Source: Actinomycetota bacterium
GTDB lineage: Bacteria > Actinomycetota > Actinomycetes > S36-B12 > CAIYMF01
Direction: 5' to 3'
Length of the DNA: 64,000 nt
Assembly (NCBI GenBank): GCA_026393115.1
Contig: JAPLAU010000012.1
Span: 96,437-160,436 of the forward strand
Positions 8,647 through 16,045 of this stretch are shown here, in pieces. The notes under the pieces were generated by a model, which was not told the origin of the DNA, did not search any database, and saw only the letters and a list, made by a program, of their open reading frames with translations. Every line of letters starts with the position of its first letter. Position 1 is the stretch's first letter. Both the position numbers and the translations under genes were made by a program.

Positions 8647-10065
8647 ATGCCATTTGCACGTCACGGACGACCGCGCGATGCCGATTCCTTACGCGACACT
8701 GCCCTGACCCCCTTTTGGCTCGACGATGCAAGGCGCCCTGAACCTGCGCCGACCCTTGAGGGAGACAGTACGGCGGACCTCGTGGTGGTCGGCGGTGGCT
8801 TTACCGGCCTCTGGACGGCCCTGCTGGCAGCTGAGCGTGATCCACGGCGTGACGTGCTGCTCGTTGAGGGCGATTCAGTGGCACAGGGGGCCAGTGGCCG
8901 CAATGGCGGTTTCATGGCCGACTCGTTGACCCACGGACTCGGCAATGGCGTGTCACGGTGGCCCGAGCAGATGCCGACCTTGTTGAGGATGGGGCAAGCC
9001 AATCTCGATGCCATCGTAGCCACGATCAACGAGCACTCCATCGACTGCGATTTCCATCGATCGGGGGGTCTTGATGTGGCGGTCGATCCGCATCACGTCG
9101 ATGATCTGCGCGAGGCGGTCGACGTCGGTAACGATCTTGGCCTGGAGTTGGAGTTTCTCGATCGCGAGGCGCTGCGGTCGCTCGTCGATTCACCGACGTA
9201 TCTTGCTGGCGTGCTCGATCGTCGAGGAACGGCGCTGGTCAATCCCGCGAGGCTAGCGTGGGGTTTGCGTCAAGCCTGTCTCGATCGTGGGGTGCGCATC
9301 CACGAAGGCACGAGGGTGACGGGAGTCGACGCCGACGGAGCCGGGATGCGCCTCACGACGGCTGGCGGTTCGGTGCGTGCTGCACAGGTTGCGCTCGCAA
9401 CCAACGCTTTCCCGCCGTTGCTGCGGCGGATCAGTCAGTATGTGGTGCCCGTGTACGACTACGTGCTTGTCACCGAACCACTCACGGCACAACAGCGTGC
9501 GGCCATCGGGTGGAGCGGCGAACAGGGCATCGGCGACGCGGGCAATCAGTTCCACTACTACCGCGTTACTGCGGACGGTCGTATTCTGTGGGGCGGATAC
9601 GACGCCGAATACCACTGGAATAACGGGTTTGGGCCGCATCTCGAGAACGACCACGAGTCATATCTTCGATTGGCGACCCACTTCTTCGACACATTTCCGC
9701 AGCTGCGTGGTGTCCGCTTTACCCATGCGTGGGGCGGTGCCATCGATACCTGCTCCCGGTTCTGCGCCTATTGGGGGAGTGCCTTCGGCGGACGACTGTC
9801 GTACGTCGTCGGGTTCACCGGCCTTGGAGTCGCCGCGTCACGATTTGGTGCCGAGGTCATGCTCGATCACCTCGAATCACGCGATACCGAACGCACCCGC
9901 CTTGAGATGGTGCGAACCAAGCCACTGCCGTTCCCTCCCGAGCCCTTTCGTTCCGTCGGCATTTCATGGACACGGGCATCGCTTGACCGTTCTGATCGTT
10001 TGGGTGGGAAGCGCAACCTCTGGCTGCGATCACTTGACCGGCTCGGGCTTGGCTTCGATTCCTAG
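8647..10065 (+). CDS. FAD-dependent amine oxidase (DAO family, PuuB/OrdL-like)
   Basis: The 472 residues contain an N-terminal dinucleotide-binding motif (DLVVVGGGFTGLWTALLAAE) and the DAO-family ASGRNGGF segment. The C-terminal flavin contact is FTGLGVAASRFGAEVM. The arrangement resembles gamma-glutamylputrescine oxidase and related FAD oxidases. It directly follows potC in the operon, so its substrate is probably an imported polyamine. No glutamate-putrescine ligase or gamma-glutamyl-GABA hydrolase is visible in the window, so either those lie elsewhere or the enzyme acts on free putrescine or spermidine. Hydrogen peroxide and an aminoaldehyde would be the products; the upstream aldehyde dehydrogenase could take the latter. 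Confidence 0.85.
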   Translation: MPFARHGRPRDADSLRDTALTPFWLDDARRPEPAPTLEGDSTADLVVVGGGFTGLWTALLAAERDPRRDVLLVEGDSVAQGASGRNGGFMADSLTHGLGNGVSRWPEQMPTLLRMGQANLDAIVATINEHSIDCDFHRSGGLDVAVDPHHVDDLREAVDVGNDLGLELEFLDREALRSLVDSPTYLAGVLDRRGTALVNPARLAWGLRQACLDRGVRIHEGTRVTGVDADGAGMRLTTAGGSVRAAQVALATNAFPPLLRRISQYVVPVYDYVLVTEPLTAQQRAAIGWSGEQGIGDAGNQFHYYRVTADGRILWGGYDAEYHWNNGFGPHLENDHESYLRLATHFFDTFPQLRGVRFTHAWGGAIDTCSRFCAYWGSAFGGRLSYVVGFTGLGVAASRFGAEVMLDHLESRDTERTRLEMVRTKPLPFPPEPFRSVGISWTRASLDRSDRLGGKRNLWLRSLDRLGLGFDS

Positions 10066-10114
10066 GTTGGCTACCGCCGTGAGCCTCCGGATTGCCACTA
10101 TGCGGGAATTGGCA

Positions 10115-10130
10115 TGTGACGTGAGTCACA
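10115..10130. promoter_or_regulatory. Crp/GlxR-type operator (perfect TGTGA-N6-TCACA)
   Basis: TGTGACGTGAGTCACA is an exact match to the Crp-family consensus TGTGA-N6-TCACA. It lies about 75 bases upstream of the -10 box of the muralytic gene at 10217. In Mycobacterium and Corynebacterium, Crp/GlxR is known to control rpf genes, so a similar link is likely here. The site and its symmetry are seen; the regulator is inferred. Confidence 0.7.
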
Positions 10131-10204
10131 AGATTGTGGCCGCCACCCCCGGGAGCGACCACTATCTGGACATTTGGGCCTGACGCTCTCGCGGTGGTCG
10201 CCGT

Positions 10205-10210
10205 TAGCGT
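10205..10210 (+). promoter_or_regulatory. -10 box of a probable leaderless promoter
   Basis: TAGCGT lies six bases before the ATG at 10217, so transcription would begin at or next to the start codon. No Shine-Dalgarno sequence precedes this ATG. An 8-bp inverted pair (GCGACCAC about 10155 and GTGGTCGC about 10195) brackets the core promoter. Confidence 0.5.
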
Positions 10211-10216
10211 CAACCT

Positions 10217-10978
10217 ATGCAGTCTGGCCTTCCGCTTCGTCGCCTCGCGACTGCCTCTGTCGGGCTGTCCGTGATAGCGGGTGCCCTTCTAGGGGCAGCA
10301 ACGCCAGCTACGGCGATTCCGGCGTCAACCTCGACTCCCAGCGTCGTGCGCACCTCCAACCCGCCATTCCCGGGCAACCTCATTATCGGATCCCGCGGGG
10401 CCGCTGTTACGGCCGTGCAAAGGGGATTGTTGAGCAAGGGCTACCGCATCCCCGGAATCTCAGTGCGGAGTTCAACAGCGAGGTTCGGGTACCTCAGCTC
10501 TTCGACGATGGCGACCATCATGCGGTTTAAGGCGTCGCACAACCTAGGCCCCAGCCGTGCTGTCGGACCGAAGACGTATGCCGCGATCACCGGATTCGGA
10601 GTGTCAAAGCCGGCACCCAAGCCGTCGGCACCGTCGAGTTCGCCGCGCTACACCAGTCTTGACCAATGCTCGGGCCTGGCTGATCCCACGGTGACGGCGC
10701 GTACCCGCTCGGCGCGTGCCGGGGTGAGTGTTTTCGCCTTCGTGCATTCGCGCATGGGTTGCAAGGTCACTGTGCGCGAGTCCGGTGGTAACTGCTCGGT
10801 ATCGAATCCGTCAGGGAAGTACATGGGTAAGTGGCAACTGGACATGTGGGAGTGGCCCAACTACGGCGGTCTGGCCTTTGCCCCCCGACCCAACCTCGCC
10901 TCGTGTGCTCAGCAGGATGTGATCGCCTACCGCAACTGGCGCGATCGTGGCTGGGAACCCTGGACAACGGCGTACTGA
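10217..10978 (+). CDS. Secreted Rpf-like muralytic protein with peptidoglycan-binding-like domain
   Basis: The 253 residues start with a signal peptide (to about residue 34, ending TPATA). A peptidoglycan-binding-like domain follows at about 50-135 (FPGNLIIGSRGAAVTAVQRG through KTYAAITGF), then a short linker. The C-terminal domain, about 150-253, resembles resuscitation-promoting factors or small transglycosylases: the likely catalytic Glu is in VRESGGN, and YMGKWQLDMWEWPNYGG and a Trp-Pro-Trp end match the Rpf/lysozyme fold. It would cleave peptidoglycan outside the cell during growth or revival. The next gene encodes a close paralogue of the binding domain with a different catalytic end. 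Confidence 0.8.
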   Translation: MQSGLPLRRLATASVGLSVIAGALLGAATPATAIPASTSTPSVVRTSNPPFPGNLIIGSRGAAVTAVQRGLLSKGYRIPGISVRSSTARFGYLSSSTMATIMRFKASHNLGPSRAVGPKTYAAITGFGVSKPAPKPSAPSSSPRYTSLDQCSGLADPTVTARTRSARAGVSVFAFVHSRMGCKVTVRESGGNCSVSNPSGKYMGKWQLDMWEWPNYGGLAFAPRPNLASCAQQDVIAYRNWRDRGWEPWTTAY

Positions 10979-10981
10979 CCG

Positions 10982-11767
10982 ATGCGCACTCGAACTCTGG
11001 GCGTAGCCCTCGCGGCGCTCGTCGTTGCGGCCAGCCCGCTCGCTTCCGCGACGACCGTAGGTGCCGCTCCTCACGCGGGGGTCATCGCCCGCGCGTCTGT
11101 TCCGGCATTCCCTGGCAATCTGATCGTTGGCTCAAAGGGCGCTGCCGTTGTCGCCGTGCAAAAGGGCCTGTTGAGCAAGGGATATCGCATCTCGGGTCTG
11201 ACGACCAGTAGTTCAGGATCGAGATTTGGTTTCCTTGGCGCTGCGACGATGGCGACGATCATGCGATTCAAGGCATCGCACGATCTCGGTCCTAGTCGTG
11301 CGGTAGGCCCCAAGACCTACGCCGCAATCACGGGTTGGCAGTCGGGATCAAGTGCGGGCGCCAGTTCGGGCTCAAAGTGGTCGAAGGTGCGAGCGGCTTC
11401 CCCCTATTCGTGGAGTTCTCCGTCGTATGCCAAGTGGTACGCAAGCCGCCGGATGAGTGCTTACGGCTGGAATGCTGCCCAACAGATGGCCTGTTTACGG
11501 CCCATGTGGATTGGCGAGTCGCACTGGCAGTACAAAGAGATCACCGGCCAGTACGTCGGGATTCCGCAGACCACGATCGGCGTGGCAAACGACTATGGCT
11601 ACAGCGAATCGGCCTACCGAGGAACTCCCGAGGTACAGGTTGAAGTAGGTATGCGCTACATACGTGATCGCTACGGCAGTCCGTGTAAGGCGTGGGCCTT
11701 CTGGAAGGCACAGGGTGCCTGGCAAGACAGTCAAGATTCCACCCAGTGGTGGGGCGGCTGGTACTGA
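10982..11767 (+). CDS. Secreted lytic-transglycosylase-like protein, paralogue of the preceding gene
   Basis: The 261-residue protein has a signal peptide (to about residue 29) and a binding domain at about 40-120 that is nearly the same as in the upstream gene (FPGNLIVGSKGAAVVAVQKG; TMATIMRFKASHDLGPSRAV). The C-terminal half differs. It has MACLRPMWIGESHWQYKE with a candidate catalytic Glu, VGIPQTTIGVANDYGYSE, and an RDRYGSPCKAWAFW end with a possible disulfide, all typical of transglycosylase-like domains. It starts 3 bases after the previous stop, so both are cotranscribed. The pair looks like a tandem duplication whose catalytic parts have diverged. Confidence 0.78.
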   Translation: MRTRTLGVALAALVVAASPLASATTVGAAPHAGVIARASVPAFPGNLIVGSKGAAVVAVQKGLLSKGYRISGLTTSSSGSRFGFLGAATMATIMRFKASHDLGPSRAVGPKTYAAITGWQSGSSAGASSGSKWSKVRAASPYSWSSPSYAKWYASRRMSAYGWNAAQQMACLRPMWIGESHWQYKEITGQYVGIPQTTIGVANDYGYSESAYRGTPEVQVEVGMRYIRDRYGSPCKAWAFWKAQGAWQDSQDSTQWWGGWY

Positions 11768-11852
11768 CATCGTGGGCGCACCTCGCGCCCTGCTGTCCCA
11801 GACTCGCGGGGAGTTCAACAAAGCCGCGCGGGGCCTGACTACTCTGAAGCCC

Positions 11853-12869
11853 ATGCCCCGTTATGGAACTCAGTTCGGCCCTGACATCACCTTTCTGGGA
11901 GTGCCACGATGCACTCTTGATGAGCCCGAAACGTGGGCCGACGCGCAGGTCGTGATTCTAGGTGCGCCCTTTGATGGCGGAACCTCCTACCGCGCCGGAG
12001 CCCGGTTCGGTCCGAAGGCGATGCGTGAGACCGACAACAATCCACACGATGGTTCGCGGCCGTCGATGGCGATGCGAACTGATGGATTGGTTGACCTCGC
12101 GGTGATGGACGCCGGCGACGTCGAAATGTACTCGGGTGACGCCGCTCGCTCGTGCGCTGACTTGGAGAAGGCCGTCGAGACGGTTGCGGCAGCTGGAAAG
12201 ATTCCGCTCATCCTCGGAGGCGACCACACAATCACCTGGCCTGATGTAACGGGCGTGGCCCGTGGTTCAGGGAAGTGGGGTCGCGTGGCTGTGCTCCATT
12301 TCGATGCCCACGCCGACACCGGAGATATCGAGTTCGGCTCGTTGATCGGGCACGGACAGCCCATGCGTCGTTTGATTGAAAGTGGCGCAGCCCGTGGTGA
12401 TCGCTTTCTGCAGATTGGCTTGCGTGGCTACTGGCCGCCGCCGGACATCCTCGAGTGGATGGCGCAGCAGGGAATGCGTTCGTATGAGATGACCGAAATC
12501 GTCGCTCGCGGCCTCGACGAGTGTTTGACGGAAGCATTCGCCATCGCGCTTGATGACTGTGATGGCATCTTCCTGAGCGTCGACATCGATGTCGTCGATC
12601 CAGCCCATGCACCCGGAACGGGAACGCCTGAGCCGGGAGGACTGTCGTCGCGACAACTTCTCGACGCGGTGCGTCGGATCGCCTATGAGTTGCCGATTCT
12701 CGGCATGGATGTTGTCGAAGTGGCGCCGCCGTATGACCACGCCGATATCACCGCCGTGCTGGGCAACCGCGTCGTACTGGAAGCCCTCTCGGCCATGTCG
12801 CGCCGCCAGCGCGATCTACGTGAAGGATCGACGTGGGATCCGAGCCAGCCCTTGCTGGACGGGCGTTAG
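11853..12869 (+). CDS. Agmatinase-like ureohydrolase
   Basis: The 338-residue protein carries the arginase-family manganese ligands: GGDHTITW, HFDAHADTGD and SVDIDVVDPAHAPGTGTPEP. The family hydrolyses agmatine, guanidinobutyrate or a related guanidino compound to urea and an amine. Next to polyamine import and oxidation genes, agmatine to putrescine is the best guess. The ATG at 11853 has no ribosome site, but TACTCT (11840-11845) lies 7 bases upstream, consistent with a leaderless transcript. The open frame extends upstream to 11664 through the preceding gene and is not supported. Its last 4 bases overlap the end of the convergent permease gene. Confidence 0.85.
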   Translation: MPRYGTQFGPDITFLGVPRCTLDEPETWADAQVVILGAPFDGGTSYRAGARFGPKAMRETDNNPHDGSRPSMAMRTDGLVDLAVMDAGDVEMYSGDAARSCADLEKAVETVAAAGKIPLILGGDHTITWPDVTGVARGSGKWGRVAVLHFDAHADTGDIEFGSLIGHGQPMRRLIESGAARGDRFLQIGLRGYWPPPDILEWMAQQGMRSYEMTEIVARGLDECLTEAFAIALDDCDGIFLSVDIDVVDPAHAPGTGTPEPGGLSSRQLLDAVRRIAYELPILGMDVVEVAPPYDHADITAVLGNRVVLEALSAMSRRQRDLREGSTWDPSQPLLDGR

Positions 12870-14653
12870 TCGTCACCCTCGGGCTTTTCGCCTGCCGACT
12901 GGGGCGGAGCTTCGGCTTCCTCCTCGATTGCCTCAACTTCCTCTTCAGACAGAATGCGGTCGGCAACCGGGTCGTAGACCTGAGCACCCTCGGGCAAGTT
13001 CGACAGGTCGGGTGCGAGCACCGTGGGAACGAGTGCGGAGTCAGGCTGCGGCGACCCTTCAAAGAGGGGCTCGTTGCCGGCGGGAACGAGGATGAGGTCG
13101 TGACTCTTCAGGGGTAGCGTTTCGCCCTTGAAGAATGCAGGTGTGGTGACGCGCTGCCACACCATCAGAATGACCCCCAGGATCAGGGCGCCAACACCGA
13201 CGACGGCCACCGCGCCGATTCCGAAGATGGTGATGGGCTCATCGTTCTCGTCAGTGATCCACGTGGGGTCGGCGTACACCTTGAGCGCGTAGAAGAATGC
13301 GACGAACAAGATGATGCCTCCGAGTAACGGCAAGAGGAAGCGCATCACGAAATCGCGGCCATTCTTCATGAAGGTCTTGCGATAGAACCATGCACACGCG
13401 AATCCGGTAAGCCCGTAGTAGAACGCGATCATCAGGCCGACCGAACTGATCAAGGCCAGCAGCAGGTTCTGGCTGACCAGCGTGAAGAGCAGGTAGAAGG
13501 CCGCTGACACCACGCCCATGCCGATGGTGGCCCACGTGGGGGTGAGGTACTTGTCGTGAATTCGAGCAAACTTCTGAGGAATGGCCCGGTAGGCGGCCAT
13601 CGACAATGCCGTACGTGCGGTGGGAAGAATCGTGGTCTGTGTCGATGCCGACGCGGAGGTCAGGATCGATGCTGACAAGAGCAGCAGTCCGATCTTGCCC
13701 AGGGTACTGTCGCCGAAGAGGTCAGGGCCAATAGCCCCGAACACGTCAGCCGAGTTTTCCGGGTTGCCCAGTCCGACTCCTTCGGTGCCAATGCCGGCGA
13801 ATGCAACTGCGGCAACAGTCACTAGCGCGTACGTCACGAGCAGCAGCACAGTGGAAATGACAGCGGCGCGACCTGGCGTGGTGCTGGGGTCTTCGGCTTC
13901 TTCGTTGCAGGCGACGGCAGTGTCCCAGCCCCAATAGATGAAGACCGCAGCAAGAAGTGCCGGCGCCACGACCGTGCCGATGTCGAGGCCTCCGGGCCAG
14001 AACCACGACAGTTCAGGAGTGAGTGAGTACGACTCGGCGTCGCCGGTGTAGACCTTGACGAGGGCCACGACCGCGAACAGAACCAGCACGATCACTTCGA
14101 TGCCCAGCAGTGCGTATTGGACCCGCGCTGAGACTTCGATGCCGCGGAAACAGATCCAGGTCATGACAGCGATCCAGATCAGGCCAGCCACTGTTGACCA
14201 GAACACGCTGTCGCCAAGTTCAGCGATGTTGGTAAACCCAATTTCACCGAGGAAGTAAAAACTGTACGAACCGGCGACTTGGGCGAGGTTGGCCATGACG
14301 ATGACGTCGGCGGCGATGATTCCCCAGCCACCCATCCAGCCCACCCACGGGCCGAAGGTGCGGGTTGCCCACGTGAAGGTGGTGCCGCAGTCGGGCTCTG
14401 CCTTGTTCATCTCTTGATACGCGACCGCAATGAAGTACATCGGGATGAAGGCGACCAGCATGATGGCCGGCGCTTTCATTCCATCGGGGCCGAGTGCCAC
14501 CACCACGAGGCCGAGGCTGGCGGCCAGCGAGTACGCGGGCGCCGTCGACGCCATTCCAACGACGATGCTCGACACGAGGCCGAGTGAGCCGCCTTTGAGT
14601 CCTTTTTCGCCCGGTGCGCTTCCGTGTGTTGCCTCGTTCGATGTGGTCGACAT
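12866..14653 (-). CDS. APC-superfamily amino acid/polyamine permease
   Basis: The 595-residue protein has about 12-14 hydrophobic segments. It begins with the APC signature region (LKGGSLGLVSSIVVGMAST, APAYSLAASLG) and contains the loop TTFTWATRTFGPWVGWMGGW. The last ~80 residues are hydrophilic and acidic (SEEEVEAIEEEAEAPP), an extended cytoplasmic tail. ATG 14653 has GAGGGGAAG upstream; the earlier in-frame start at 14677 has no comparable site. The neighbourhood suggests uptake of an amino acid, GABA or polyamine. It is divergent from the saccharopine-dehydrogenase-like gene, with a palindromic operator candidate between them. Confidence 0.85.
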   Translation of the reverse strand: MSTTSNEATHGSAPGEKGLKGGSLGLVSSIVVGMASTAPAYSLAASLGLVVVALGPDGMKAPAIMLVAFIPMYFIAVAYQEMNKAEPDCGTTFTWATRTFGPWVGWMGGWGIIAADVIVMANLAQVAGSYSFYFLGEIGFTNIAELGDSVFWSTVAGLIWIAVMTWICFRGIEVSARVQYALLGIEVIVLVLFAVVALVKVYTGDAESYSLTPELSWFWPGGLDIGTVVAPALLAAVFIYWGWDTAVACNEEAEDPSTTPGRAAVISTVLLLVTYALVTVAAVAFAGIGTEGVGLGNPENSADVFGAIGPDLFGDSTLGKIGLLLLSASILTSASASTQTTILPTARTALSMAAYRAIPQKFARIHDKYLTPTWATIGMGVVSAAFYLLFTLVSQNLLLALISSVGLMIAFYYGLTGFACAWFYRKTFMKNGRDFVMRFLLPLLGGIILFVAFFYALKVYADPTWITDENDEPITIFGIGAVAVVGVGALILGVILMVWQRVTTPAFFKGETLPLKSHDLILVPAGNEPLFEGSPQPDSALVPTVLAPDLSNLPEGAQVYDPVADRILSEEEVEAIEEEAEAPPQSAGEKPEGDD

Positions 14654-14699
14654 GTCGACTTCCCCTCGCTGTGTCACCCGCCCCCGGGTAGAGGGCCCC

Positions 14700-14716
14700 G
14701 ATAGTGGGACACTATC
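14700..14716. promoter_or_regulatory. Palindromic operator candidate GATAGTG-GGA-CACTATC
   Basis: A perfect 7-bp inverted repeat with a 3-base centre lies in the 89-bp region between two divergent genes, the APC permease and the saccharopine-dehydrogenase-like enzyme. The size and location fit a dimeric repressor (for example TetR or GntR type) controlling both directions. No regulator gene is adjacent. Confidence 0.55.
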
Positions 14717-14742
14717 CCCAGAACCGAACTCAGGGAGACGGT

Positions 14743-16002
14743 ATGCGAATCCTCATCGTGGGTGCAGGCGGAGTTGGCTCGTCGATGGCCCTCATTGCGG
14801 CGCGGCGCGACTTCTTCGAGCAGGTGGTGATTGCCGATTACGACCGCGCACGTGCCCAGACGCTGGTCGAGCGGCTCAACGATTCACGGTTTATCGCGGC
14901 TGAAATTGATGCCTCGGAGTCTGAATCAATCGTTGAACTGGCCAGAGCGTTTGGAATCACACATGTGGTCAATGCGGTCGATCCGAGATTTGTGCTGCCG
15001 ATCTTCCGGGGCGCCCTGTTGGCCGGAGCCGACTACCTCGATACGGCGATGAGTTTGTCGAGCAAGCATGCCGAGCGGCCCTATGAAGACGTCGGAATCA
15101 AACTCGGTGATGCGCAGTTCGACGACGCCGTCGAGTGGGAAGTTGCTGGTCGACTGGCGCTCGTCGGCATGGGCGTTGAACCCGGACTTGCCGACGTGTT
15201 CGGCCGCTACGCGGCAGACCACCTGTTTAGCTCAATCGATGAACTTGGTGTGCGTGACGCTTCAAACCTCGTCGTCGAAGGCTACGAATTCGCGCCGTCG
15301 TTCTCGATCTGGACCACCATTGAGGAGTGCCTGAACCCGCCGGTGATTTGGGAGAAGGATCGCGGCTGGTTCACGACGCCCCCATTTAGTGAGCCCGAGG
15401 TGTTCGACTTCCCCGAAGGCATTGGCCCCGTCGAGTGCGTCAATGTCGAGCACGAAGAAGTGCTGCTGATGCCGCGCTGGATTGATGCCAAGCGCGTCAC
15501 GTTCAAGTTCGGTCTCGGTGACGAATTCATCGAGGTACTCAAGACGCTCAACAAGTTGGGCCTTGACCGTGTTGAGACGGTAAAGGTAAAGGGCGTCAAG
15601 GGCGTCAAGGGAGTCGAGGGAGTTGAGGTCAGCCCCCGCGATGTGGTGGCGGCATGCCTGCCCGATCCGCTGACCCTCGGCGACAAGATGAGTGGTAAGA
15701 CGTGCGCAGGTCTGTGGGTGACTGGAACCGGCAAGGATGGTTCACCTCGTGAGGTCTACCTGTATCACGTGGCCGACAACGACTGGACGATGCGTGAGTA
15801 CGGAGCTCAGGCCGTCGTGTGGCAAACAGCCATGAACCCGGTGGTCGCCCTTGAGCTGCTCGCGACGGGTGCGTGGTCAGGCTCGGGGGTGCTTGGCCCC
15901 GAGGCCTTCGATGCCGTGCCGTTCCTCGACCTACTGCGCGATGGTTATGGCCAGCAGTGGGTCGTTCAGGAACGCGACCCGGTAACGCACCAGCCGTTGT
16001 GA
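14743..16002 (+). CDS. Saccharopine dehydrogenase-like NAD(P)-dependent enzyme
   Basis: The 419-residue protein opens with a Rossmann motif (MRILIVGAGGVGSSMALIAA) and aligns by eye with the saccharopine dehydrogenase / carboxy(nor)spermidine dehydrogenase / lysine-6-dehydrogenase group (DYLDTAMSL, GMGVEPGLADVFGRYAAD). The polyamine context makes an amine-forming or amine-cleaving reductive step attractive, but the substrate is unknown. ATG 14743 has GGGAG 5 bases upstream. A small internal repeat (about residues 281-296, VKVKGVKGVKGVEGVEV) is encoded by near-identical 9-base units (GGCGTCAAG), a slippage-prone insertion in a surface loop. It is divergent from the APC permease and ends at a strong hairpin. 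Confidence 0.8.
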   Translation: MRILIVGAGGVGSSMALIAARRDFFEQVVIADYDRARAQTLVERLNDSRFIAAEIDASESESIVELARAFGITHVVNAVDPRFVLPIFRGALLAGADYLDTAMSLSSKHAERPYEDVGIKLGDAQFDDAVEWEVAGRLALVGMGVEPGLADVFGRYAADHLFSSIDELGVRDASNLVVEGYEFAPSFSIWTTIEECLNPPVIWEKDRGWFTTPPFSEPEVFDFPEGIGPVECVNVEHEEVLLMPRWIDAKRVTFKFGLGDEFIEVLKTLNKLGLDRVETVKVKGVKGVKGVEGVEVSPRDVVAACLPDPLTLGDKMSGKTCAGLWVTGTGKDGSPREVYLYHVADNDWTMREYGAQAVVWQTAMNPVVALELLATGAWSGSGVLGPEAFDAVPFLDLLRDGYGQQWVVQERDPVTHQPL

Positions 16003-16004
16003 AA

Positions 16005-16035
16005 GCCCGCCTCGCAGGTAACCGCCGAGGCGGGC
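16005..16035. terminator. Bidirectional intrinsic terminator
   Basis: GCCCGCCTCG and CGAGGCGGGC form a perfect 10-bp stem with an 11-base loop, flanked by AAA on the left and CTTT on the right. It lies between the convergent saccharopine-dehydrogenase-like and sulfatase genes and could end transcription from both sides. Confidence 0.8.
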
Positions 16036-16045
16036 CTTTACCCGG

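Noticed and set aside
10066..10216. c-di-AMP (ydaO-type) riboswitch before the Rpf-like gene
   Set aside because: The conserved core was not found and the -10 box six bases from the ATG leaves no room for a leader.
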